This document shows, one piece after another, positions 43,951 to 53,427 of a stretch of 64,000 bases of DNA. The stretch is taken from NCBI GenBank assembly GCA_902787685.1, contig CADAHH010000001.1:85227-149226 (forward strand), read 5' to 3'. The position numbers and the translations under genes were made by a program. Every line of letters starts with the position of its first letter. Position 1 is the first letter of the stretch. Below the pieces are notes generated by a model. That model saw only the letters and a list, made by a program, of their open reading frames with translations, was not told where the DNA came from and ran no database searches. The stretch is from an uncultured Eubacteriales bacterium. GTDB lineage: Bacteria > Bacillota > Clostridia > TANB77 > CAG-508.

Positions 43951-46314
43951 CTATTTTGTTTCTTTAATAATATTTATAATTCCTGTTGTTCCATCCATTT
44001 CAATTATATCTCCACTTTTTATTGTATTTAATGAATTATTTACACCAACAATTGATGGGATTTTTAACTCTCTTGAAATTATAGCTGTATGTGATAATAG
44101 TGAGCCTTTTTCAGATATTATGCCTTTTGCTGTAGCTAATAAAAACACCCAGCCAGGATCTGTCATTTTAGTAACTAAAATTTTATCTTTAACATCTTTT
44201 GCATCTTCGATTTTTGTAATTACTAACGCTTCTCCTTTCACTTTTCCATTTGAACAAGGTATTCCTCTTAATTCATTCTTATTGATATAAAATGTATTCA
44301 TATTTACATTTTTATGATGTTTATTAAATTCTTTTTCTGTAAATATAATTCTGGTATATGCTGGTAAATGTTCATATAATTTATAATCTTCTTTTCTTTT
44401 ATTTATAATATCAATCTTCGATTCTTTATTTGAAATCATACTTTTTATTTCTTCTAGATTTAAATAAAAAATATCTCTTTTATTTTCAATTAATCCTTGT
44501 TCCTCATATATTTCTCCCCATCTTAAAATCATATTTCTAACCATTCCAAATATTCTGCTTCTATTTAATCTTGATATTTCTCTATTTTTAATACCTAATG
44601 TACATTTCTTAATTAGTTTTTTGGTTAACAAATCTTCTTTTATATCATTTTCATTATCATTTAAGTTTATATTTTTATATATTTCTGTTAGCCTGTCCAT
44701 ATCTTCTCTATATTCTTGTATCTTCTGGATTAATAACTTAGGATTTGTTCTAAATGTTTGACTTTCTAATTTAAGTTCCTCAAGATTTCTATCTCCATAT
44801 CTTTGTATATATTTCGCTATCAAGTCATCATATTCTTTTTTTGAAAACTCTTCTTTTTTATAAGCAAGTGTAATCAATTCTTTAATTGGTTTCATGCTTT
44901 CGATATTGCTAATTCCAGAAATATATTTATTGGACATTTCTTCATAATTTTCATATTTTTTCTTTAATCGATTTTTTAAAAGACCTGTAAATATAAAAGT
45001 ATAAGTATCATTTAATAAAGTTATATCCCAACATGAAAATAATTCTCTTTCTACTTTATTATATAAATTCATAATTTCTTCTTCATTTAATGATGAATTA
45101 AATTCTTTATAAAATTCATCATTAATAGTTATAAATTTTCTATTAAGTTTTTCCATATTTTTAGGTACTTTTGCTAATTCATAAAATGAATTTATATATG
45201 TCATTATTCTTACAATAAAAGAAATGTTTACTTTTTCGTTATTATAATTTTTATTCTTAACTCCAAGCATTTCTTGCCAAATTGGGATTATTTTCTTGCT
45301 AAATGGTAAAAATTTGATAATTGTATACCAATTACTTATTTTATAATAAATTCTTCCATTAGCTGAACCAACCATGTTCTTAAATACATCTGTATGTTTT
45401 GCTAGTTCTTTTTCATTTTTCAAAATTCTTCTGCTAACTCCTTCAAATACACCACTATAAATTGAATTAACAAAAGATATTGTTAATGGAAGACTTATCC
45501 CTGGATAACTCTCGACTATATTGCTATTATCTAAAATTAGTGGATTTGAATCATCCACTGTAGTTATCTTTCTAGCCTGAAATATATATATTTTTTTATT
45601 TGATATTCCAAATTCAATATCTAAGTATTTCCCTAAAATATTTGTTATATTTTTAGAAATATCTATTAGTTCTTCTATTTGATTTTTGTTTAAATAGTTA
45701 TTTTCTCCTTCAAAGTAATATAAATTATCAGTTAAATTGTAAAAATAACTTGTTGTTTTTATTCTATCTGATACAATTTCTTCTCCTAATCCCTCTCCTA
45801 CTACAATAACACTTTCGTTCAAGATGCCCTGTGGATTTGCAGTGAATATTATTCCAGAATAATCTGATTGTACCATTTCTTGTATTATGACATTCATTTT
45901 TAATTCCATAATATCAATTTTTTTCTCAATTAAATAATCAAGGACATTCTCGTTATATAAAGATTTAAAACATTGAATTATCTTTGTGTTTAATTCTTCT
46001 TTTTCGACATTTAAATATGTATCAAATTGTCCAGCAAAACTATCATTTTTTCCATCCTCTATATTAGATGAAGATCTTACTGCATATTTATCACATTGCA
46101 AATTTATTTTGAAACACTGTTTTATATTAGTTTCTATATATTTTTTTAATAAAGTGCTTATTTCTTTATTTGTTTTGTTTTTATTATTTTGTACTATTTG
46201 ACTTATTCCTTTAGGATTATCTATAACATCCTCAAATTTTATAATTTCAAAATTTGCAACATTAAAACCATTTTCTTTTAATTTTACTAGATTTTCATAT
46301 TTGCTACCTAACAT
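43951..46314 (-). CDS. PEP-synthase/rifampin-phosphotransferase-like dikinase 1
   Basis: 787 residues with an N-terminal ATP-grasp domain (YAVRSSSNIEDGKNDSFAGQ near 85, DIEFGISNKKIYIFQARKIT near 235), a long helical middle domain (about 270-680), and a C-terminal swivelling domain with the phosphorylated His in GSLLSHTAIISRELKIPSIV. The PEP-binding barrel of true PEP synthase is absent. The layout matches rifampin phosphotransferase, which moves the ATP beta-phosphate to an alcohol. The substrate is unknown and is probably a pathway intermediate of this operon. Confidence 0.82.
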   Translation of the reverse strand: MLGSKYENLVKLKENGFNVANFEIIKFEDVIDNPKGISQIVQNNKNKTNKEISTLLKKYIETNIKQCFKINLQCDKYAVRSSSNIEDGKNDSFAGQFDTYLNVEKEELNTKIIQCFKSLYNENVLDYLIEKKIDIMELKMNVIIQEMVQSDYSGIIFTANPQGILNESVIVVGEGLGEEIVSDRIKTTSYFYNLTDNLYYFEGENNYLNKNQIEELIDISKNITNILGKYLDIEFGISNKKIYIFQARKITTVDDSNPLILDNSNIVESYPGISLPLTISFVNSIYSGVFEGVSRRILKNEKELAKHTDVFKNMVGSANGRIYYKISNWYTIIKFLPFSKKIIPIWQEMLGVKNKNYNNEKVNISFIVRIMTYINSFYELAKVPKNMEKLNRKFITINDEFYKEFNSSLNEEEIMNLYNKVERELFSCWDITLLNDTYTFIFTGLLKNRLKKKYENYEEMSNKYISGISNIESMKPIKELITLAYKKEEFSKKEYDDLIAKYIQRYGDRNLEELKLESQTFRTNPKLLIQKIQEYREDMDRLTEIYKNINLNDNENDIKEDLLTKKLIKKCTLGIKNREISRLNRSRIFGMVRNMILRWGEIYEEQGLIENKRDIFYLNLEEIKSMISNKESKIDIINKRKEDYKLYEHLPAYTRIIFTEKEFNKHHKNVNMNTFYINKNELRGIPCSNGKVKGEALVITKIEDAKDVKDKILVTKMTDPGWVFLLATAKGIISEKGSLLSHTAIISRELKIPSIVGVNNSLNTIKSGDIIEMDGTTGIINIIKETK

Positions 46315-47213
46315 TATATTTTACCTATTAAAAGATATAAAACAATTGTTAAAAGCATTGTGCTTTCTTGTAAATATGTATATCTTTCCACCTTATCTAC
46401 TATTTTGAATTTTTCTGGATTTCCCATAAATTGAAGAAATTTATATGTCATCCAACTAACTAAAGCTAATAATACTAATACTGATATTTTGTTTAAATTC
46501 CAAACTAAAATTATATTTGTAACTATATCTATTAATGTTACTATTAATACAAATCTTGTTGCCTTTTTATATCCAAATAATTTTGAATATGTTGTATAAT
46601 CATTTTCATCTTTAGGTGCTCTTATTTTTCTTGAAACTTCCCATATTAATGCTGGAAAATATAAAGTAAATAATGCCATTACGGTTGTCAATGAAATTGC
46701 TGGTATTTTATATTTAATACATGTAAATGATATTATATATAAATTTACAATCATCTGAACAGGATTGTGTGTAATTAATGCTAAAGGAAGGCTTGGCTGT
46801 ATTTTGCTTTTTTGAAAGAACCATTTACTCATTAAATATCCATATACATACAAAATTACAAAAAACAATATATTATTCATAAATAGTATATTTAATATTA
46901 CTGCAATTAGTTCAAAAAACACTCCAGCAATCATTACATCTTTTTTTGTTGTTCTACCACTAGGTAAAGGTCTATCTTTAAATAATTTTTTATCTGTTTC
47001 ATAATCTTTTAAATCATCTGCTATACGAAGCCATAATAAAAATGCAAAAACTGTGTAGGCTCCAACAAATTCTTGAATACCAATATTAAATTTTGTAACT
47101 CCATTATTTAATAACACTATAAAGTGAATTTCTAAAAAGACAATTAATCCTAAAATAATTCTTGGTATTATTGGATATCTCTCTTTAAAATAAATATATA
47201 ATCTTTTTAACAT
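46314..47213 (-). CDS. UbiA-family prenyltransferase
   Basis: Multi-pass membrane enzyme that attaches an isoprenoid to an acceptor. 299 residues with about eight hydrophobic helices. The first Asp-rich motif is WLRIADDLKDYETDKK (near 62) followed by RPLPSGRTTKKDV. The second is less canonical, IWEVSRKIRAPKDENDY (near 188). Acceptor and prenyl length cannot be read from the sequence. It overlaps psd and touches dikinase 1. Confidence 0.85.
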   Translation of the reverse strand: MLKRLYIYFKERYPIIPRIILGLIVFLEIHFIVLLNNGVTKFNIGIQEFVGAYTVFAFLLWLRIADDLKDYETDKKLFKDRPLPSGRTTKKDVMIAGVFFELIAVILNILFMNNILFFVILYVYGYLMSKWFFQKSKIQPSLPLALITHNPVQMIVNLYIISFTCIKYKIPAISLTTVMALFTLYFPALIWEVSRKIRAPKDENDYTTYSKLFGYKKATRFVLIVTLIDIVTNIILVWNLNKISVLVLLALVSWMTYKFLQFMGNPEKFKIVDKVERYTYLQESTMLLTIVLYLLIGKI

Positions 47214-48058
47214 TTTAATTCTCCTATTCTTTCTCCATAATTTACTTTGGTTTCTATTCCCTTATTGCTACAATCTATAATATCATTGTCTATTTTTATT
47301 CTATCATTTGTTAATATAACAATAGTTGATCCTCCTAATTCAAAATAACCTTTTTCTTCCCCTTTATTGTATTTGTTTTTATTGTAATTATTAATCTTTC
47401 CAACTAATAGTGCACCTACTTCTATGTAAATAATTTTTCCAAAATTATCTGTTGTCATATAATTACAAATTCTTGTATTTTGACTATAAACCTTATGTTT
47501 GCTTGAAATAGAACTTACTGTATGTAGTTTTCCTTTTATTTTCTTGGTTTTTTCCATTCTGCCATCATCTATATAACAATATCTATGATAGTCATCCATT
47601 GATAATCTAAATACTAAACAGTTTCCATTTTTAAATTGTTCTAAATTAATTTGATCTTCTATTAATTCTTCAATTGTATACACACTCTGCTTTATTTTTA
47701 TTGTCAGGTTGTCTTGAATTCTGTATACCATAAGTTTTGAATCAGCTGGGGCTATAAAACTATTCTTTTCTTTATCATAGTATATTTCTTTTTTCTTTCT
47801 AATAAAAAAATCATTAAAAGAACTATATTCTTTTTTTTCATATTCATTAATATCAATATTATATTTTTTTATAAATGTATCTATTTTCTTTTTACTCATA
47901 GATGTATTATTGTATTTTCCATATATCTTAGAAATTATTGGATTAATAATTAATTTTAAGAAAATTCTTCCCAAAAAACTATTATATAAAAAAGTAAGAT
48001 ATTTTCCACCATATTGCAAATCCTCATAGGTGGATTTACTTGTTCTATTATATATCAT
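47207..48058 (-). CDS. psd: Phosphatidylserine decarboxylase-like proenzyme
   Basis: Converts PS (or an analogue) to PE. 283 residues with the pyruvoyl-forming site GGST in KGYFELGGSTIVILTNDRI (about 245), where the chain self-cleaves before Ser. The conserved AP(A)DSKL segment (FIAPADSKLMVYRI) and FRLSMDDYHRYCYIDDG with the catalytic His are also present. It starts inside a GGGGG site at the end of the PssA-like gene, so translation is probably coupled. Confidence 0.9.
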   Translation of the reverse strand: MIYNRTSKSTYEDLQYGGKYLTFLYNSFLGRIFLKLIINPIISKIYGKYNNTSMSKKKIDTFIKKYNIDINEYEKKEYSSFNDFFIRKKKEIYYDKEKNSFIAPADSKLMVYRIQDNLTIKIKQSVYTIEELIEDQINLEQFKNGNCLVFRLSMDDYHRYCYIDDGRMEKTKKIKGKLHTVSSISSKHKVYSQNTRICNYMTTDNFGKIIYIEVGALLVGKINNYNKNKYNKGEEKGYFELGGSTIVILTNDRIKIDNDIIDCSNKGIETKVNYGERIGELKC

Positions 48059-48676
48059 TTACAAAACCCCCAGATAAAGAACTAAAACAATAATTGCAAG
48101 TAATGGAAAAATCAGATATGCTATTCCTTTTGGTTTTTTTATTTTTACATTTACTATGCTTAACATTGTTACAAGTGGTATCAGCATTGTGTATACTATA
48201 TTAAATATATTTATTGGTATTATGTATTTTAGCAAATAGACAATTGGAAAGATTAGAGCTGTGTATGTTACAGGTAAACCCGTGTAATATTTTACAGGTT
48301 TACTATTATCTTCTATCAATATATTAAAATGTGCAAGACGAGCAATTCCACAAATAGCAAAAGCAACTAAAATTATGTAATGATACCATGTATTCATTTC
48401 TAGACGTAGAAAAATAGCAATTGGTAATGCTATAAAATCAATTGTATCTACTAATGAATCCAACTCTATTCCAAAGTTCTTTTCTTGTTCAGTTCTTTTA
48501 CATTTTCTAGCTATGGTACCATCAAATAAATCACATATTCCAGCAATTATTAAACATGACATTGCAAATCCAACACTTTTTTCATTGTTATTAAAACATA
48601 TCAATATTCCAAATATACTAACAGCTAATCCTATGTAAGTTAATATAACTGATTTATTCCATTTACCAATAAACAT
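48059..48676 (-). CDS. pssA: CDP-alcohol phosphatidyltransferase (PssA-like)
   Basis: Membrane enzyme that would join a CDP-activated lipid to serine, supplying the Psd substrate. The signature D-G-x2-A-R-x8-G-x3-D-x3-D is read in DLFDGTIARKCKRTEQEK followed by FGIELDSLVDTIDF. 205 residues, about six helices. Direct pairing with psd supports serine as acceptor. Confidence 0.9.
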   Translation of the reverse strand: MFIGKWNKSVILTYIGLAVSIFGILICFNNNEKSVGFAMSCLIIAGICDLFDGTIARKCKRTEQEKNFGIELDSLVDTIDFIALPIAIFLRLEMNTWYHYIILVAFAICGIARLAHFNILIEDNSKPVKYYTGLPVTYTALIFPIVYLLKYIIPINIFNIVYTMLIPLVTMLSIVNVKIKKPKGIAYLIFPLLAIIVLVLYLGVL

Positions 48677-48678
48677 TT

Positions 48679-51186
48679 TTATTCCTCCACTATTTTTATA
48701 ATACCTGTTGCTCCATCTATCATTATTTTTTGTCCATCTTTAATTTTAGTTAAGGCCTCATGGCAACTAACTATTGCCGGTATTCCATATTCTCTTGATA
48801 CAATTGCTGCATGACACAATATTCCACCATATTCTGTTACAATTCCAGAAAGAATTGCAAATTTTGGGGTCCATCCAGTATCAGTAAACTTTGTTACAAG
48901 TATATCATTCTTTTGTAGTCTATCAATTTCATCAAAACTTTCTATAACTCTTGCTATTCCAATTACTTTTCCATTATTTGCTCCTAATCCTTTTATTGCA
49001 TTTTCATTATTTTTTTCTTCATTATTTGCACCAAGATTTTGTCCTATTTCATTTTCACTCATATAATTTCTATATGAATTATAATAAGTCTTATTTTTTT
49101 CTATTATTTCTTTAATATCTTTATTTGTAATTCTACTATCTATATAATCCCATATGTCTCCAACTTTTAGAAACCATATATCATCAATATTTTCTATTAT
49201 TTTATCTTGCACAAATGATTTAGCAAGTTCAATTGTATAGACTCTTATTAAATAATAAAACCTTGTTGATACATCTCTAAATTCCTCTCTCCACCATAGC
49301 ATTTTTCTCATATTTAATACTTTAGTTTGTATCTTTTTAAATTTTTTATTACTCACTTTTGCTTTTATATTTTCAAGTATTTTTTCATATGCTTCTTTTC
49401 CTTGTTTTTTATCTTGAGTAGGACTATATTTATCTTCTAATAAAACCATATCTTTCAATGTATTAATGAATGGAGTTATATCTTCATAATAGCATTTATA
49501 TGTTACATCTAGCTCTTTATCAGAATGATAGCCATAGTTATTTACTAGATTTCTAATATCATTAAAATCCTCTCTTCTTGTTTCAGAATCTATATCTTTA
49601 ATTATTTCTTCAATTTCTTTTTCTTTCCAATATTTAAAAATATCATTATTTTTTCTTATCTTTCTACTAATATCCCACATATCATAAAATGGTAACAGAT
49701 GTGAAATGTCTTCAATACTTCCTAAAAGAGTTAAATATTCGCTTTCAGAAACATATTTTAATAAGCCATCTTTGTATAATGATTGATGAATTGTATTTAT
49801 AAATATTTGCCAAAAATATGTAGATTCACTTTGTAAATAATCTTCATGAGTTAATTCATACCAACTTTTCTTTATATCCTTTATTTGATGTCTATCATAA
49901 TTATTCTTATAATTATAATATTTATCCAATAAGTCTGCTTTATATTTTTCTGCATTTTTATTTCTTGTATTTAGAATCTTTTTTTGGGCAATAGCCATTC
50001 TAATTATATCTTTCATTGATTTTAACGTCAGTTTTGTTGTTTCTCCATCTCCCTCGTAATTCATTTTTATACCATATTCGCTGTCAAACTCTCTTTCTTT
50101 ATATCCTACTACTTGACTCATTGCTTTTTTTACAACTGATAAATTCCAATAGCAACGAGCATAAAACATTTCTCCCAGTTTTCTATTTAAGTCTTTATCT
50201 TTTAATATTTTAGAATCTAATATGAACTTTCTTAAAGTATATTCCCATATATATTCATATAAGCTCCACATATAAGGTGTACATATAGTTGCAGATACCC
50301 CTCCATCTTTAAAATCTGCTGTACTCCAAAGATCTTTATATCCTTGATATTCTATTTTTGTAATCTTACGGGCTTGTAAAATATACATTTCATTCTTTAC
50401 AATTGCAAACTCTATATCACATGGATATCCGAAATATTGCATAATTTTACTAAATTCTATAGATATTTTTCTTAATAATTTTTCATCAATATAATGATTA
50501 TTTTTAGGAATTTCACATTTATTTTCATACCAATTGAAATAATATTGTTCAGGTTTGTTTTGCCCACTAACTATATTTTCTCCCAATCCTTCTCCAATTT
50601 CAATTAGCATTGTCTTATCATTTCCAGAAATAGGGTCTACTGTAAAGCAAATTCCACTATACTCACTTGAAACCATTTCTTGAACTATTACACTCATTTT
50701 TAGGCAATCTGTAGAAATATTGTTATTTATAAAATAACTTAATATTACTTCAGAAAACATTGATTTATAGCATCCAATTATCTTGTTTAAAACATCTTCT
50801 TTTTTTACATTAAGAAAAGTTTGATATTGTCCTGCAAATGAATAATTATCTAAGTCTTCCTTTGTTCCGCTACTTCTAACTGCATATAATTTGCTTTCAC
50901 TTAATAGTTCTTCTATTTCATTTATAGTATTATTTGAAAATTTAAAAGAATCAAATAAAGTAATTATTTCCTTACTTATCTCTGAAATGTTTTCTTTATT
51001 TAATCTATTTAAACATTTAGTTATTTCTTTATCTAATTTATTATTACTTATTTCTTCACTATAAGTATCGCTATCTACTACAAATCCATCTGGCACATTG
51101 AAATTATTATTTTTCATTTCTATTAAGAACTTTGCTTTATTTCCTACATTACTTAATTTTTCTTTATAATTAAAATCTATTATCAT
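48679..51186 (-). CDS. PEP-synthase/rifampin-phosphotransferase-like dikinase 2
   Basis: 835 residues with the same three-part layout as dikinase 1: ATP-grasp (LYAVRSSGTKEDLDNYSFAG near 95; DIEFAIVKNEMYILQARKIT), helical middle domain with FKDGGVSATICTPYMWSLYE (about 290), and C-terminal His domain GGILCHAAIVSREYGIPAIV. It is diverged from dikinase 1 in the middle, substrate-binding part, which suggests two different acceptors in one pathway. It lies between the CarS-like and PssA-like genes. Confidence 0.82.
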   Translation of the reverse strand: MIIDFNYKEKLSNVGNKAKFLIEMKNNNFNVPDGFVVDSDTYSEEISNNKLDKEITKCLNRLNKENISEISKEIITLFDSFKFSNNTINEIEELLSESKLYAVRSSGTKEDLDNYSFAGQYQTFLNVKKEDVLNKIIGCYKSMFSEVILSYFINNNISTDCLKMSVIVQEMVSSEYSGICFTVDPISGNDKTMLIEIGEGLGENIVSGQNKPEQYYFNWYENKCEIPKNNHYIDEKLLRKISIEFSKIMQYFGYPCDIEFAIVKNEMYILQARKITKIEYQGYKDLWSTADFKDGGVSATICTPYMWSLYEYIWEYTLRKFILDSKILKDKDLNRKLGEMFYARCYWNLSVVKKAMSQVVGYKEREFDSEYGIKMNYEGDGETTKLTLKSMKDIIRMAIAQKKILNTRNKNAEKYKADLLDKYYNYKNNYDRHQIKDIKKSWYELTHEDYLQSESTYFWQIFINTIHQSLYKDGLLKYVSESEYLTLLGSIEDISHLLPFYDMWDISRKIRKNNDIFKYWKEKEIEEIIKDIDSETRREDFNDIRNLVNNYGYHSDKELDVTYKCYYEDITPFINTLKDMVLLEDKYSPTQDKKQGKEAYEKILENIKAKVSNKKFKKIQTKVLNMRKMLWWREEFRDVSTRFYYLIRVYTIELAKSFVQDKIIENIDDIWFLKVGDIWDYIDSRITNKDIKEIIEKNKTYYNSYRNYMSENEIGQNLGANNEEKNNENAIKGLGANNGKVIGIARVIESFDEIDRLQKNDILVTKFTDTGWTPKFAILSGIVTEYGGILCHAAIVSREYGIPAIVSCHEALTKIKDGQKIMIDGATGIIKIVEE

Positions 51187-51197
51187 TTTATCTTCCC

Positions 51198-51785
51198 CTA
51201 AAACATATTTTTTCTAAGCTTCATACAGTATAATAAAATATTAAATACTATATGAGTAACAGCACCTATTAAAACATATAATAAATAAAATCCAAAAGAC
51301 ATTTTATAAAAAACTGCTACAACCAGACAACAACCAAATACAGAATCTGCTTGATCTAAAAAGATAAAAAATACTTTTTTTAGTCCTGTAGTTGTTTTTC
51401 CAGGTTCGATATCAAGTCTTCTTTTTAAAAAGCTATTTGGTAACTCAAAGATTGAGTATGAGACTCCCAATAATAATCCTATTAATAAATTAAAAATAAT
51501 GGTATTTTCATAATATACATAGAAAAAATCATAACTATTCAAATTTACTAAATTGCATAATAGTCCCCATAATATTGATGCAATAATGTTAAAAGCAACA
51601 TAGCCTAATAGACCTTTCCATGTTTTATTATCTCCAAATATTCTTTTTCCATCTATAAAATTTTTATTACCATCTATGGGTTTTTGCATTTTTCTTAAAA
51701 TTGATGATTTACAAAAAATCATATTAATAATACCAGCAACAATAGTTGGAAGTAGTGTTATATACATCATTAAAATATATTTCAT
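51198..51785 (-). CDS. CDP-archaeol-synthase (CarS)-like CDP-lipid synthase
   Basis: Membrane cytidylyltransferase family that activates a phosphatidate-like lipid with CTP. 195 residues with the CarS/DUF46 landmarks DGKRIFGDNKTWKGLLGY (about 45), ELPNSFLKRRLDIEPGK (about 112) and FLDQADSVFGCCLV (about 143). In archaea this enzyme acts on unsaturated archaetidic acid. Here it heads a bacterial operon with PssA/Psd-like enzymes, in the place expected for CdsA. The actual lipid is unknown. Confidence 0.85.
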   Translation of the reverse strand: MKYILMMYITLLPTIVAGIINMIFCKSSILRKMQKPIDGNKNFIDGKRIFGDNKTWKGLLGYVAFNIIASILWGLLCNLVNLNSYDFFYVYYENTIIFNLLIGLLLGVSYSIFELPNSFLKRRLDIEPGKTTTGLKKVFFIFLDQADSVFGCCLVVAVFYKMSFGFYLLYVLIGAVTHIVFNILLYCMKLRKNMF

Positions 51786-51830
51786 TTTTTAATTACCCCA
51801 TTAATATTTAAGATTAAATTATTCAAATAA

Positions 51831-51860
51831 ATTATAGCATATTTTTAAAAATTTTGTCGA
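51831..51860 (-). promoter_or_regulatory. Promoter of the eight-gene lipid operon
   Basis: TCGACA (51855-51860) and TATAAT (51831-51836) are 18 bases apart on the minus strand, about 45 bases before the CarS-like start. Confidence 0.7.
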
Positions 51861-52077
51861 AAAATCTATATTTTTTTTACTTTAAACATATTTTAACTTT
51901 ATATCATTAGCACCAACAAAAAAGAGCTCTCTTTTTAGTGTCCACTATTTGAGATCACTTCATTTAGCTCTTTTTAATATTTTATAATCTTACTCTGCCC
52001 ACAGAATTATTAATTTGTAACAATTTGTAATCAATAGACAATCTTTTATATTTTTTATACCATATTTTCTAAAAGTA

Positions 52078-52146
52078 TTAATTTCCAGTGTTCTTACCAC
52101 AGCAATTTTTATACTTCTTACCACTTCCACATGTTCTGTCCCCTCT
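52078..52146 (-). repeat. SEC-C coding tail, copy A (putative attachment site)
   Basis: The minus-strand frame ends RTCGSGKKYKNCCGKNTGN and a stop. This is a SecA-type C-terminal zinc-binding motif detached from any gene body. Matching tails lie at 54858-54920 and 58074-58130. I interpret the three as junctions left by integrase insertion at the 3' end of a SEC-C gene located beyond 64000. Confidence 0.7.
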
Positions 52147-52187
52147 AGTATATATGGTATTTATTTTATTATCAATATTTATCTCCT

Positions 52188-52216
52188 GCGAACAATTTGC
52201 GGACATTGTTCGTAAT
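52188..52216. promoter_or_regulatory. GCGAACA inverted site next to SEC-C copy A
   Basis: GCGAACAATTTGCGGACATT followed by GTTCGTAAT forms an imperfect palindrome. Equivalent sites are at 55041-55069, 57977-58022 and 58246-58276. These are possible integrase arm or repressor sites. Confidence 0.5.
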
Positions 52217-52356
52217 ATTTCATTTTACTATTGTTATGATAATATAATAATAAAGTATAAATGTCAATAACTTTATTTGACCAAATTACATTATAATCAA
52301 TAAGAATTACTTTCATTTATTCATGCATCTTCTAAACATCCCTCCATATTAATAAT

Positions 52357-53348
52357 CTATTTTTTATCATTTTTATTAATCTTATTATTTAATTCTTTTA
52401 GAGTATCTAAATATTCTCGTTCCACAGGACTAATTGTTTTTACTTGATATTTTTTATATTCAGTTCTCGCTTTTTCAATTGCCTTATCATGGCTTATAGT
52501 TCCACCTCCAATTAATATTTTTTCTCCTGTAGAAGAAAGAATCATATCTAGATGTTTAAGATAATCTTCCATATGCATAGGATTATGTCTGATTGCTTGT
52601 ATTTCAGCAAAATCAAAATATCCAGATACCAAATTATTCAAAACCTTTAATTCTTCCTCACTCAAGTAATTTTTTGCAATTACCACATCACTTAATACTG
52701 GAATATCTCCTTTAAATGTTGTTAATCCCATAAATGGTTTATCAGAATCTGCTCTTTCGAATATTATTTCTGAAGCTGTATGTCCATGAGTAGCATAATG
52801 CAATTTGTTTTGAACAATTTTAAAAAATTCAATTGATTTTTCATCTTTTGGATTGTAATCTAGAGCAGTTGCATATAAATCTAAAACTTGTCTATATAAT
52901 ACTTTTTCTGATGATCTAATATCTTTAATTCTAGCAAGTAATTCTTTCCAATAATTACCTCCTCCATTACCTTTAAGTCTTTCATCATCCATTGTGAAGC
53001 CTTTTATCATATACTCTTTTAATCTTTCTGTTGCCCATTTTCTGAAATTTGTGGCAACTTTAGATTTTATTCTATACCCTAATGAGATTATCATATCTAA
53101 ATTATAAAAAGGAATTTCCCTTGTAACATTTCTGTTTCCTTCTTTTTGAACCTGTCGGAAATTCTGACAGGTTGAATTTTTGTCTAATTCTTCTTCTGAA
53201 TAAATGTTATTTATATGTTCTATAATATTTGTTCTTGATGTACTAAATAATTCTGCCATTTGTTGTTGAGATAACCATACTGTTTCGTTTTCTTGGTTAA
53301 ACCATCTTCTGTTTGATATATTATAATATCTCCATTCAATTTATCCAT
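52357..53348 (-). pseudogene. RhuM-family protein, N-terminally frameshifted
   Basis: The long frame (53259-52357, 300 residues) shows the RhuM pattern: EIPFYNLDMIISLGYRIKSK, FRKWATERLKEYMIKGF, SEIIFERADSDKPFMGLTTF and IAKNYLSEEELKVLNNLVSG. A better start lies at 53348 (MDKLNGDIIIYQTEDG). The frame is lost near 53300, and the other frame continues QENETVWLSQQQMAELF. Restoring one A in the AA run of TTTAACC joins them. Its function as an element-borne accessory protein is unknown. A second, intact copy lies at 56821-57852. Confidence 0.8.
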
Positions 53349-53369
53349 AGCAATAATCTCCTTTCATCT

Positions 53370-53393
53370 ACGAACATTTGTATTGTATCATAT
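53370..53393 (-). promoter_or_regulatory. RhuM promoter/operator, copy 1
   Basis: The 24-base block beginning ACGAACATTTGTATTGTATC is identical to 57865-57888 upstream of the other RhuM gene. On the minus strand it contains a TACAAT -10 overlapping the TGTTCG motif, suggesting shared repression. Confidence 0.6.
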
Positions 53394-53427
53394 TATTATT
53401 TAATATTCAACGATTCTAACCAAATTT

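Larger units (their letters stand above)
51861..52356. other. Intergenic junction between chromosome core and accessory DNA
   Basis: Contains inverted AAAGAGCT/AGCTCTTTTT arms (about 51918-51976) that may be a terminator or an element end, then SEC-C tail copy A, AT-rich repeats and the GCGAACA-type sites. No full gene is seen. Confidence 0.5.

Noticed and set aside
46314-51785. A complete archaeal-type ether-lipid pathway
   Set aside because: Only CarS-like and UbiA-like members are present; no glycerol-1-phosphate dehydrogenase or GGGP synthase is seen in the window, so archaeal lipids cannot be claimed.
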